In this document: piece by piece, positions 46,470-54,367 of the stretch
Numbering within the stretch: position 1 is the stretch's first letter
How the letters are laid out: each line of letters starts with the position of its first letter
Notes under the pieces: generated by a model
The model's database searches: none
Seen by the model: only the letters and a program-made list of their open reading frames with translations
Told to the model about the DNA's origin: nothing
NCBI GenBank assembly: GCA_021772915.1
Contig: JAJFLB010000016.1
Location: forward strand, 62,001 to 126,000
DNA length: 64,000 bases
DNA from: Gammaproteobacteria bacterium
GTDB lineage: Bacteria > Pseudomonadota > Gammaproteobacteria > Xanthomonadales > SZUA-36
Reading direction: 5' to 3'
Program-made: the position numbers and the translations under genes

Positions 46470-46599
46470 CGGGAATCACCCACACACACGGTAGGACCGG
46501 CGAGGTCACTCACCGGGAGTCGCCTTAAGCCCGTGTTAACCCAACGGGCTTGCTCATGGGGAATCATGGGTTCCCGATGAGCGAGCTCATCGGTCCTAC
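46447..46599. repeat. REP group overlapping the phosphotransferase start
   Basis: REPs at 46447-46477 (arms GGTGAGT/ACTCACC), 46491-46521 (arms GGCGAGG/ACTCACC, imperfect) and inverted 46571-46599 (arms GATGAGC/GCTCATC), with a degenerate copy at about 46535-46566. The first supplies the GTG start of the phosphotransferase gene. They fill the gap between it and the penicillin acylase gene. Confidence 0.88.
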
Positions 46600-46643
46600 A
46601 ATGGCCAGTTCCACGCTTATTGAGGTCATGGTAGGGCTCACGC

Positions 46644-48977
46644 TTATTCAACCAGTATCAGCTCACTAAAATTTGGATCAGCCTTGATTTCCGCTTCACT
46701 GAACGGGAAACGAATCCACTGCCCGGCAGAATACAAACGGGTCAGGTCATCATAGTGGGCCGACTCTGGCTCCTGTGACTGCGAGTAAGTCAACATACCC
46801 CGCGGATCCAGATTGCCGTCACGGTCCCAGGAGATCACCTGGATAAAGCTGTTGCCATGACGGATGGGTGTATACCCCTTGTCCTTTTGCAAGTTGGCCA
46901 CGATCATCCCGAACATCCCTCCCCATCCCTGCCCACCTGGGATTGGAATTCGCTCTCCGTTGCGTTCCGCAAATTGTACTTCTCCCCAACGGGCGTCCAG
47001 TGGAATACCGGCATCCAGCAGGGTTTTCTGAGCTCCCGCCAGTGCCGCGCGGATAGCGTCCGCAACATCTGCATTACCTCCCGCGATACCGCTGGGTGTA
47101 TTGACCGGGTCGTTTGCATCAAAGGGCACGGCATAAACATCCGGAATCTTGCGGGCGAGACGCCAAAACTCGGTCCATACCTGGGCGCCACGACTGTCGT
47201 TGCCCTGGCGTCGGTCCCATCCGGCCAATGCCCTACAGGCAGGTGCAATGTCAACTTCCTCATCATCCACAAGTACGGGCTTTTCAACCCCCTCACATAA
47301 CTTCAGCACATCATCCAGTAAGATCTCAGCGCCATAATTTCGCTGGCTGTAGATGATTTCCTGCAAGTCAGCTGGACCAAGCTTTTCTTTTTTGGCGAGT
47401 TTCTCTTGCACAAAAACCAGACCGGCACGGGTCCGTAGCGTTCGGGCCGTGCGCTCCGAACCGATAATGGGTGAGTATCCCTCCAAGGGTATATGGGGAT
47501 TGGCCAACCAGTAGCTGTCATTGGAATTTGTCACGTAGTCTTGCCGCCGAATCCTGGGCATGTCCTCAGCGGGCAACGCCCCGGGAACAGCTGAGCGTGT
47601 ATCTGATTTCCACTCACATTCAGGGTCAGCGCCGTTCAGAACTATGATGTTAGCCGGCAGGTGTTTGACAGTTACGCCGCAACGGGTAATTAATTCTGCA
47701 TCCACATTCGGCGTCACCGAAATATCCGCGTAAAAAGCAGTGCCATTGCGATCGGCCGCAATGGTATTGGTCCACGGCACACCCTGCAGGCTGATGGCCG
47801 CCTCAACGTCATCGATTGATTCTGCTACGTTCAGTGCATCGTAGGTCAAAATATTACGCGTATTGTCCACGTTGGCATCACGAATTGCGTAGGCCACCTG
47901 TGAATTCCATGGCAAAGCCCTGTTGACCAGTATTGGCCCGTAATGGGTCAGGTAAACTAACGCTTGCTCGGTGCTGATATTTCCATCTTCATCCACTACA
48001 TCAACATCCACACGGGTCGGCACGATTTGCCGGTATTCGCCGCCATAGTGGTATTCAAGGGGATTTTCTGGATTGATTTGAAGTTCATACAGAGTAAAAC
48101 GCAACGCCGTAGAGACGGTATGTGACCAGGCAATGTCCTTGTTGAATCCTATCGCAACCCGATTGGTCGTCAACAGGCTTGCCCCCATGACATCCAACTC
48201 CCCCGGGATGGTGGTATGGATAATGTGAAAACGGGAAGAACCCCACCAGGGATAATGAGGATTGCCAAACAGCACGCCACGACCGGACTTTGTCACCTCA
48301 CTACCCAGGGCAATGGCATTGCTGCCGATCCCGACCTCAAAACCATGGAGGATCTCCGTCGGGCTCATCGTTCTATCTTGCAGGGCTGATAGAGAATTAC
48401 CCGGTGGCCCAGCTCCGGCGATGTCCTTCTGGAACCACCCCAGGCCGTAGCGAATACCAATTCCCAGACCCAGACGTACGATGTCACCTTGGGTAATTGG
48501 CCGCAGCCAGGGCTTGCCGGCGCAGGCCGCAGGCATATTGTTGGCATTGTCACGCAGGTAACGGTTATAACCGGCAGCATAGCCCTTGGAAAACTCGTGT
48601 TCATTGGCCGGCTGGGCGGCTGCCAGGGAGCGCAATCTACCAGTCGTCAGTAAACCACGATGGAAAATGTCACTTTGCAAATTGCCATTTTCAGGACCCA
48701 GAAAACGCGCCAGTTCGCCCCTTACCGTCATCACGTCATTGGCTATCACACACACACCGTCGGTTGCTGTGGCATAGGCGAAGCCGTAACCCAGACCAGC
48801 CCAGTCATCCGCCTTGACATGCGGGATACCGTAGCTGGTCCAGCTGATTCTGGTTCTGAATACCGGCCCGTCATCAGAGACTTGTTCGTTGCCGGTAACC
48901 GGTATGGCTGAATCAGGTGTAGTGGCGCAGGCCAAAAGCAGTGTTGCGAAGATCAATATTAGGCAGATTTTATACAT
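46644..48977 (-). CDS. Penicillin acylase family lipoprotein (Ntn hydrolase)
   Basis: A 777-residue exported amidase precursor. The signal peptide ends in a lipobox (LLLACA, Cys17), so it is likely membrane-anchored. The alpha chain ends and the nucleophile Ser219 begins the beta chain at GIGSNAIALGS, the self-processing site of Ntn acylases. Family motifs GYGFAYATATDGVC, GNPHYPWWGSSRFHIIH and FNKDIAWSHTVS follow. Relatives hydrolyse beta-lactam side chains, acyl-homoserine lactones (PvdQ) or other amides. The substrate cannot be read, but its placement beside FadL, MCE and beta-oxidation genes suggests release of an acyl chain for uptake. Confidence 0.88.
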   Translation of the reverse strand: MYKICLILIFATLLLACATTPDSAIPVTGNEQVSDDGPVFRTRISWTSYGIPHVKADDWAGLGYGFAYATATDGVCVIANDVMTVRGELARFLGPENGNLQSDIFHRGLLTTGRLRSLAAAQPANEHEFSKGYAAGYNRYLRDNANNMPAACAGKPWLRPITQGDIVRLGLGIGIRYGLGWFQKDIAGAGPPGNSLSALQDRTMSPTEILHGFEVGIGSNAIALGSEVTKSGRGVLFGNPHYPWWGSSRFHIIHTTIPGELDVMGASLLTTNRVAIGFNKDIAWSHTVSTALRFTLYELQINPENPLEYHYGGEYRQIVPTRVDVDVVDEDGNISTEQALVYLTHYGPILVNRALPWNSQVAYAIRDANVDNTRNILTYDALNVAESIDDVEAAISLQGVPWTNTIAADRNGTAFYADISVTPNVDAELITRCGVTVKHLPANIIVLNGADPECEWKSDTRSAVPGALPAEDMPRIRRQDYVTNSNDSYWLANPHIPLEGYSPIIGSERTARTLRTRAGLVFVQEKLAKKEKLGPADLQEIIYSQRNYGAEILLDDVLKLCEGVEKPVLVDDEEVDIAPACRALAGWDRRQGNDSRGAQVWTEFWRLARKIPDVYAVPFDANDPVNTPSGIAGGNADVADAIRAALAGAQKTLLDAGIPLDARWGEVQFAERNGERIPIPGGQGWGGMFGMIVANLQKDKGYTPIRHGNSFIQVISWDRDGNLDPRGMLTYSQSQEPESAHYDDLTRLYSAGQWIRFPFSEAEIKADPNFSELILVE

Positions 48978-49116
48978 GTCAATCCAGATGAAGTCTTACA
49001 TTCCGGGTCAACTTTAACACCCCAGGGACGCACTGCTCTAGTCTTCTGACAAACCTGTAAAAATACGACCGGTAGCCGCGAAGGCCGGGTTGCCTGCCCG
49101 TGCGCTCTCGACGAAT

Positions 49117-50529
49117 TTACCAGCTGTAACCAAGCTGAATATCAAACTGGTCTGAGGTCAACAAGGATCTTTGCACCCCATCCAGTTGACTGGGGTGTTC
49201 GATAGACTCCTCTTCGGTGTACATGAACGCAAGGTTAAGCTCGTGGCCATTACCGAGTTTGCGGCTGAAACCAGCTGTGTAATGTGTTTCCGTCGTGTTG
49301 ATCAGCAGGGTATTAAAACTGTTTTCATTGATGGGGGTTGGCTGGTTACTGATGCTGATGCCAGCGAGCAGAGTCCATTTGTCCGACATTTTCCAGCTAC
49401 TGCCAAGACTGTAAACCGGGACATCTTTCCAACCAAAACCCGGGCCTTTACTGCCACCCAGACAGCTGGAGAGGTCTGTGCCACCCAGACCGGATGTTGG
49501 GCAGGCATTGATGTTACTGAATGAATTAGCCAACGCATCAATCTTCGAGTACAGAATCTGCTGTGTGTCGAAGTGCAGTGAAAACCGATCGTTGGGTAGC
49601 CAGCTTAAACCTGCCCTGAACCAGGCGGGTATGTCGAGGTCGCCTCCCACCAGCAAATCAGTGTAATCACCAGACGAGCCAATATTGATTTCCGACTGGA
49701 ACATCAGGCCAAAACTGTAATGCATGCCAACCAGTCGATGCAGACCAAGTTTAATCCCCACACCGTAATTAAGGTCACGGCCATTGCCACTGAGATTATC
49801 TGGTAAGTCTGTGCTGTTGCTGGCAGCGAATGTTTGTGTATATTTAGCCAGTCCGCCCAGACCCGCTACTTTCAAACTTTGAGCTGCCAGCACTGCAGAG
49901 ACTCCAAACGAGGTCCTTTCTCCCCACTGCCTTGCCCAGGCTATGTCCAGAAAACCCTGGGACAACTCAAATTTCGTGTCGCCGTCGCCAAAAGTTCCAG
50001 GTGAGCTGCTAACCCCCAGGGGGCCACCCCCATCGGGGTCGAATGTTGCTGAACCACCGACATAGGAAGTACCGATACCCGCACGCATGTAAAACGCTAT
50101 TGCAAAGGCGGAGTTGTTTTCTAACTGCCGATTGAGGGCGATTTCCGGAATCACATACAGGTCATCACCGCTGTCAATATCTGCCGGCCCCATGGTAAAG
50201 GCATTATTCTCACCGTTGCTCCCAGCTTCAAAAGTTGTGTAGCTACGCCTTGGAATAAAAAACGACAGCCCAACATTCATTTTGTCACCCAAAAATGCTG
50301 CCACCGCCGGGTTATTGACCACTGCAATTGCATCCTCAGGCATGGCCATTCCAGCACCCGCCATGGCCTTGTTCTTGGTTCCCAGGCCATGGGGGAAGTA
50401 ACCATTGGTTGCCAACGCAATCTGGCAGACCAAAGTGCTTGCAAGCACCAGTGATAATTGCCCCATGTACTTGAGTATTTGCATGTGTTTAGTCTTGAAC
50501 ATGAAGGATACTAGTTCGCTTGGGGTCAT
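49117..50529 (-). CDS. OmpP1/FadL/TodX family outer-membrane transporter
   Basis: A 470-residue barrel protein for long-chain fatty acids or other hydrophobic compounds. After a signal peptide ending near ALA|TNGY comes the FadL N-terminus (TNGYFPHGLGTKNKAMAGAG, then AIAVVNNPA), which plugs the barrel. The C-terminus is aromatic (LGYSW), as barrels require. The ATG at 50529 has TGGTGGGA a few bases upstream on the minus strand; ATG 50502 or 50484 are possible. It lies 18 bases after the ABC auxiliary lipoprotein gene, so it likely belongs to the MCE operon, linking outer- and inner-membrane lipid transport. Confidence 0.9.
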   Translation of the reverse strand: MTPSELVSFMFKTKHMQILKYMGQLSLVLASTLVCQIALATNGYFPHGLGTKNKAMAGAGMAMPEDAIAVVNNPAVAAFLGDKMNVGLSFFIPRRSYTTFEAGSNGENNAFTMGPADIDSGDDLYVIPEIALNRQLENNSAFAIAFYMRAGIGTSYVGGSATFDPDGGGPLGVSSSPGTFGDGDTKFELSQGFLDIAWARQWGERTSFGVSAVLAAQSLKVAGLGGLAKYTQTFAASNSTDLPDNLSGNGRDLNYGVGIKLGLHRLVGMHYSFGLMFQSEINIGSSGDYTDLLVGGDLDIPAWFRAGLSWLPNDRFSLHFDTQQILYSKIDALANSFSNINACPTSGLGGTDLSSCLGGSKGPGFGWKDVPVYSLGSSWKMSDKWTLLAGISISNQPTPINENSFNTLLINTTETHYTAGFSRKLGNGHELNLAFMYTEEESIEHPSQLDGVQRSLLTSDQFDIQLGYSW

Positions 50530-50547
50530 CGTCCCACCATATATCGG

Positions 50548-51153
50548 CTAGTGCTCCAACTGTGCAAGAAGATCTCTGAGTACCGCGTCAATGCCTTGTT
50601 GAAAGGCTGCAACAATAATGCTCATTCTCTCCCCGCGTACCGGCACAGTGGCCTGAAGCTGGATCACCTTGGGTGCTAAAGAGGGGCATACGTATTGACC
50701 ATTTATGGATACCTGGATTTCATGGCTTTGCCCTGCCGGATCAACATTGGCAAAAAACTCGCGTACTTCCAGGGACAAGTTGCAATTCTGGTGCCCTACC
50801 ACACCATGCTTGGACCTTACGGAAAATTTACCCGAGGTCTGCAAGGACCTTGTGAACAGCGACTCAATCAATTCGGGTAAATTGTCCGCCCAGCGTGCAG
50901 CGGTATAGTAATTGAGCTCCGCGTCAGTCGATAAGGTTAGAATCCGATCACTGTCCAAACCGGGAACAACATTGACTGACAGCTCGAGCACTTTGACCTC
51001 ATCAGGAGTCGACTCCGGTGTCGCAGCACTTAGTGGTTTTAGCCACCAGGTCTTGGTGGCCGGCTTGTCACTACGGGTTAAGCCTCCACAGGCGGAGATG
51101 ACCAGACTTAGCAGGATCAGGCTGGATAGCAACAGTTTTCGGGAAACGTTCAT
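50548..51153 (-). CDS. ABC-type transport auxiliary lipoprotein (PqiC-like)
   Basis: A 201-residue lipoprotein with lipobox LVISACGG (Cys22) and an ABC_trans_aux domain (YYTAARWADNLPELIESLFTR is the family signature). It is the partner of MCE transporters such as PqiABC, where it bridges the inner-membrane MCE hexamer to the outer membrane. Its ATG overlaps the mlaD-like stop as ATGA, so translation is coupled. Confidence 0.85.
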   Translation of the reverse strand: MNVSRKLLLSSLILLSLVISACGGLTRSDKPATKTWWLKPLSAATPESTPDEVKVLELSVNVVPGLDSDRILTLSTDAELNYYTAARWADNLPELIESLFTRSLQTSGKFSVRSKHGVVGHQNCNLSLEVREFFANVDPAGQSHEIQVSINGQYVCPSLAPKVIQLQATVPVRGERMSIIVAAFQQGIDAVLRDLLAQLEH

Positions 51154-52082
51154 GGCTGTTCAACCTCTACAGTATTCTCAGCAGGTTTGTAAATGACACT
51201 GGAAGGGTCTGCGCGTAAATCCCTTACCAACTTCTCAAGCTCACGGAAAGTGTTTCGGACATCTGCAACCAGGTCGGGCACCTGACCCAGACCATCCCCC
51301 ATAAAGGCATTCATTTCCAGGTCATTGTTATTGGCCCAGCCCTCCATGCGACCGGCTATCGTGGCCAGTTTCTCCGCAGCCTGGTTGATATTTTCCAGGG
51401 TAGACAGCAGCTCAGGCTCTGCTGCGCCTGCCATGGATTGCACCTTCACCAGGGCCGCACTCATTTCCTGCAAGGTTTCATTGATCATGACCGGAACCTC
51501 GCCAATACTCTCCTGCCTTGCTGCCAACGAACCTGAAATTGTCGCGATGTCCTCCAGTATGCTGCCAACGATGGCACGATTATCCTCACCGAGGAGCAGG
51601 TTAATCCGCTCCAGTGCAGAATCAAGCTTATCCACGATGTGCGGCGCCTTGGATAACAGTGCACTGAAACCGGCGTCACGAACCCCGATAATCGCGTTAG
51701 ACTGATCCCCTGGCCGGTGTAACGGTTCATGCACGCCCGGATCAGCACTCAGGTTGATGATCGCCACGCCGGTAATACCCTGCAAGGCAAGACTGCCAAA
51801 AGTACCGGTATCAACCGGCGTGGATTCCAGCACCTCGATGTCCACCCGCACCTGTACGGGATCACCGGCAATGATCGTCATGGCGGTAACCGTTCCAACT
51901 TCCACGCCCAGGTAATAAACCGGACCACCGAGCATCAAACCACTCACGTCTTTCGCAAAGAACATCGAGTAGTCAATCGTGGGCTCCGAGCCCTGTCTGC
52001 CGGTCAACCACAAACTCGTGGCAACAAATGCAAACAGCGCGACCGTAACAAAAACACCTACGGCAAAGTTTTTATGACCCAT
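51150..52082 (-). CDS. MlaD-like MCE domain protein
   Basis: A 310-residue protein with one N-terminal membrane helix (FAVGVFVTVALFAFVATSLWL) and an MCE domain (residues about 35-115: FAKDVSGLMLGGPVYYLGVEVGTV) followed by a long helical region that can form a hydrophobic tunnel. MCE proteins form hexameric channels that carry phospholipids or other lipids between membranes. A PqiC-like lipoprotein follows and the MlaF/MlaE-like genes precede it. The MlaD tail is longer than in E. coli MlaD. Confidence 0.9.
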   Translation of the reverse strand: MGHKNFAVGVFVTVALFAFVATSLWLTGRQGSEPTIDYSMFFAKDVSGLMLGGPVYYLGVEVGTVTAMTIIAGDPVQVRVDIEVLESTPVDTGTFGSLALQGITGVAIINLSADPGVHEPLHRPGDQSNAIIGVRDAGFSALLSKAPHIVDKLDSALERINLLLGEDNRAIVGSILEDIATISGSLAARQESIGEVPVMINETLQEMSAALVKVQSMAGAAEPELLSTLENINQAAEKLATIAGRMEGWANNNDLEMNAFMGDGLGQVPDLVADVRNTFRELEKLVRDLRADPSSVIYKPAENTVEVEQP

Positions 52083-52168
52083 CCTGATACTCCCTTAACA
52101 AGGCCCAGCCACGGTCTGCGGACCCTGCCTTGTCTTGGTTCATCTGCTTAGCTCTGAACATGGCGATA

Positions 52169-52939
52169 TCACCTTGAAGGCGTACTCGCCCCTCCTACAC
52201 TACGACGTGCCCTTTGTGCACGTGGTACACCAAAATAACTCCTGATCCACGGGTGATCGGAAGCCAGTATTTCGTCCACTGTTCCCACGACGATTCCTCC
52301 ATCCACCAGTACGGCGATACGACTACAAATCCCGAACAGGCTGTCAACATCGTGGGTAATCATCATGATTGTCAGGTCAAGATTGTCGTTCAAATAAGTG
52401 ATCAACTCGTCAAATTCTGTGGCGGCAATCGGATCCAGTCCGGCCGTTGGTTCGTCGAGAAATAAAATTTTGGGCTCCAGGGCCAACGCCCTTGCCAATG
52501 ACACTCTTTTCCTCATACCACCGGAAAGCTCCGACGGGTACTTGTCGGCCACAGTCAGTGACAATCCTGACATCAACAACTTCAAGCTGGCCAGTTCGTG
52601 ACGCGTTTCCACCGGCATATCCGAGTGCAGGGCAATGGGCAACTCGACATTTTCCTGCACCGTCAAACCGGACACCAGTGCTCCGCCCTGAAATAATACC
52701 CCCCAGCAGTGGCTGGGTCCCGGCTTTTGATACTCTATCTCCTGACCAAGAACGGTAATCGTACCACTGGTAGGTTTGTGCAGCCCCAGTATGCTGCGCA
52801 GCAACACCGATTTACCGGTACCTGAGCCACCCACCACGCCGAGAATTTCGTCACGCCGCACATCCAGTGAAAGACCGTCATGCACAAGCTGGTCACCAAA
52901 GCGGTTAACCAGTCCTCTTACTGAAATGATGTTTTCCAT
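52169..52939 (-). CDS. ABC transporter ATP-binding protein, MlaF-like
   Basis: A 256-residue ATPase. It has Walker A (GGSGTGKSVLLRS), the signature SGGMRKRVSLARAL, Walker B ILFLDEPTAGLDP and a switch histidine (MMITHDVDS). The ATG at 52939 overlaps the permease stop as ATGA; the track start at 52942 is TTG. Powers lipid movement by the MlaE-like permease. Confidence 0.93.
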   Translation of the reverse strand: MENIISVRGLVNRFGDQLVHDGLSLDVRRDEILGVVGGSGTGKSVLLRSILGLHKPTSGTITVLGQEIEYQKPGPSHCWGVLFQGGALVSGLTVQENVELPIALHSDMPVETRHELASLKLLMSGLSLTVADKYPSELSGGMRKRVSLARALALEPKILFLDEPTAGLDPIAATEFDELITYLNDNLDLTIMMITHDVDSLFGICSRIAVLVDGGIVVGTVDEILASDHPWIRSYFGVPRAQRARRSVGGASTPSR

Positions 52940-54060
52940 CAAATACCCATGCGTGTAAACAACATTGTGAAAAATGCATCGGCAACAATGATCAAAAAAA
53001 TTGACTGTACAACGGCCGTCGTTGTTTTCGAGCCCAACTCCTCAGCGGAAGACGTCACTTGCATACCGCGCAGTGTACTTACCGCCGCAATCAGTAACGC
53101 AAAGAACGGCGCCTTGGCCAACCCCACGTAGAAATCTGCCAAATCGGTACTGAAGGCCACCCGTTCGATAAATTGCATACTGCCAATACCCATTGAGCCA
53201 ACCGCAATCAGCCCACCACCAGCAATGCCGGCGATATCTGCAAAAATAGTCAAAATCGGTAGCGCTATCACCAAACCAAACACACGCGGGATGATTAACA
53301 TCTGGTTCGGGTTGAGACCCAGTACCCGCATGGCGTCTACTTCCTCGTTGAGTTTCATGACACCCAGGGCGGCCGCAAAAGCGCTGCCTGAACGCCCCGC
53401 CACCATCACTGCTGCCAGCAATACGCCCATTTCCCGCGTAATTGAAATACTGACCAGATCAACCACAAAAACACTGGCCCCAAACTGCTGTAGCTGCCCG
53501 GATGCCTGGTAGGCCAACACGATACCGATCAAAAAAGTAATGATCATAACAACCGGAATGGCTTGCACACCGGTGTAGTAAACTTGCTTAAGGGTCTCTC
53601 CCACTATGATCAATGATGGCCGATGCAACCCATTCACGATTGATCTGACAATCTCCCCCAAATCCTCTACACGCGTGGATGCAACCTGACCAACATTTTC
53701 CATGACCTGGCGTTTCAAGGTACTTTTCTCAGGTCCCTCTTCAGATTCTTCAAATTCACGAATGGCCGCTGCATCGATAATATTCTGTAAAAACTTGAAG
53801 TGGGCTTCTTTGAAACCCTGCAAATCAGACTTGATACCCAACTCGGATAGTTGTTCGGTGCGGTCATACAGCACCCAGGCGCCGGCAATATCAATTTCCT
53901 CCAACCCGGCGCACTGAAACGTAACCTCCTGACCCTCCTGGGGCAATACCGATGCAGTCGCATGTTCCAACGCCAACACGTTGTCAAATATCCATTCATT
54001 CTTGACGTTGACAATCATCTTGCCGGGTTGATCTTCGATGCTGAGAAACGGATTACTCAT
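52939..54060 (-). CDS. MlaE family ABC permease with N-terminal STAS-like domain
   Basis: A 373-residue permease. Residues about 1-110 form a STAS-like domain (ITDNVLALEHATASVL region with FQCAGLEEIDIAGAWVLYD), and residues 130-373 are the MlaE permease with about five membrane helices and the family segments IREMGVLLAAVMVAGRSGSA, VFGLVIALPILTIFADI and FFALLIAAVSTLRGMQ. In E. coli the STAS protein MlaB is separate; the fusion seen here is known in other gammaproteobacteria. The start is ATG 54060. First gene of the minus-strand operon. Confidence 0.9.
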   Translation of the reverse strand: MSNPFLSIEDQPGKMIVNVKNEWIFDNVLALEHATASVLPQEGQEVTFQCAGLEEIDIAGAWVLYDRTEQLSELGIKSDLQGFKEAHFKFLQNIIDAAAIREFEESEEGPEKSTLKRQVMENVGQVASTRVEDLGEIVRSIVNGLHRPSLIIVGETLKQVYYTGVQAIPVVMIITFLIGIVLAYQASGQLQQFGASVFVVDLVSISITREMGVLLAAVMVAGRSGSAFAAALGVMKLNEEVDAMRVLGLNPNQMLIIPRVFGLVIALPILTIFADIAGIAGGGLIAVGSMGIGSMQFIERVAFSTDLADFYVGLAKAPFFALLIAAVSTLRGMQVTSSAEELGSKTTTAVVQSIFLIIVADAFFTMLFTRMGI

Positions 54061-54367
54061 AATCGCGCCACCAGCATCGCGGTGACCTGGCAAGGTTTGC
54101 CGGGCCCAGACAAAACAGCGATTACCAACTGCAAAAAGTGACTTGAATCTTTGCTATACACCCATACATTGTAAGCACAAATAAGCAGGTGGTGCCATTT
54201 GTGTTATTGCATTTCCTGATCCGTGCGGAATGGTTCGGTAGCAATGGCAAAATCTCAGATATCACCTATAATTGGATTGAGCTCCCCTATAGCGATTCAC
54301 TGAAAGCACTGAGACCTTTTAACTGTCTCCATACCAGGGCACTCAAAAAATAACGGAGAACCACTTT
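54061..54367. promoter_or_regulatory. Divergent intergenic region with candidate promoter
   Basis: Spacer of 307 bases between divergent MlaE-like and TonB receptor genes. On the plus strand TATAAT at 54267-54272 has a 4-of-6 -35 match (ATGGCA, 54244-54249) at 17-base spacing, about 100 bases before the receptor. GGAGA near 54354 precedes the ATG. No ORF is supported. Confidence 0.45.
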
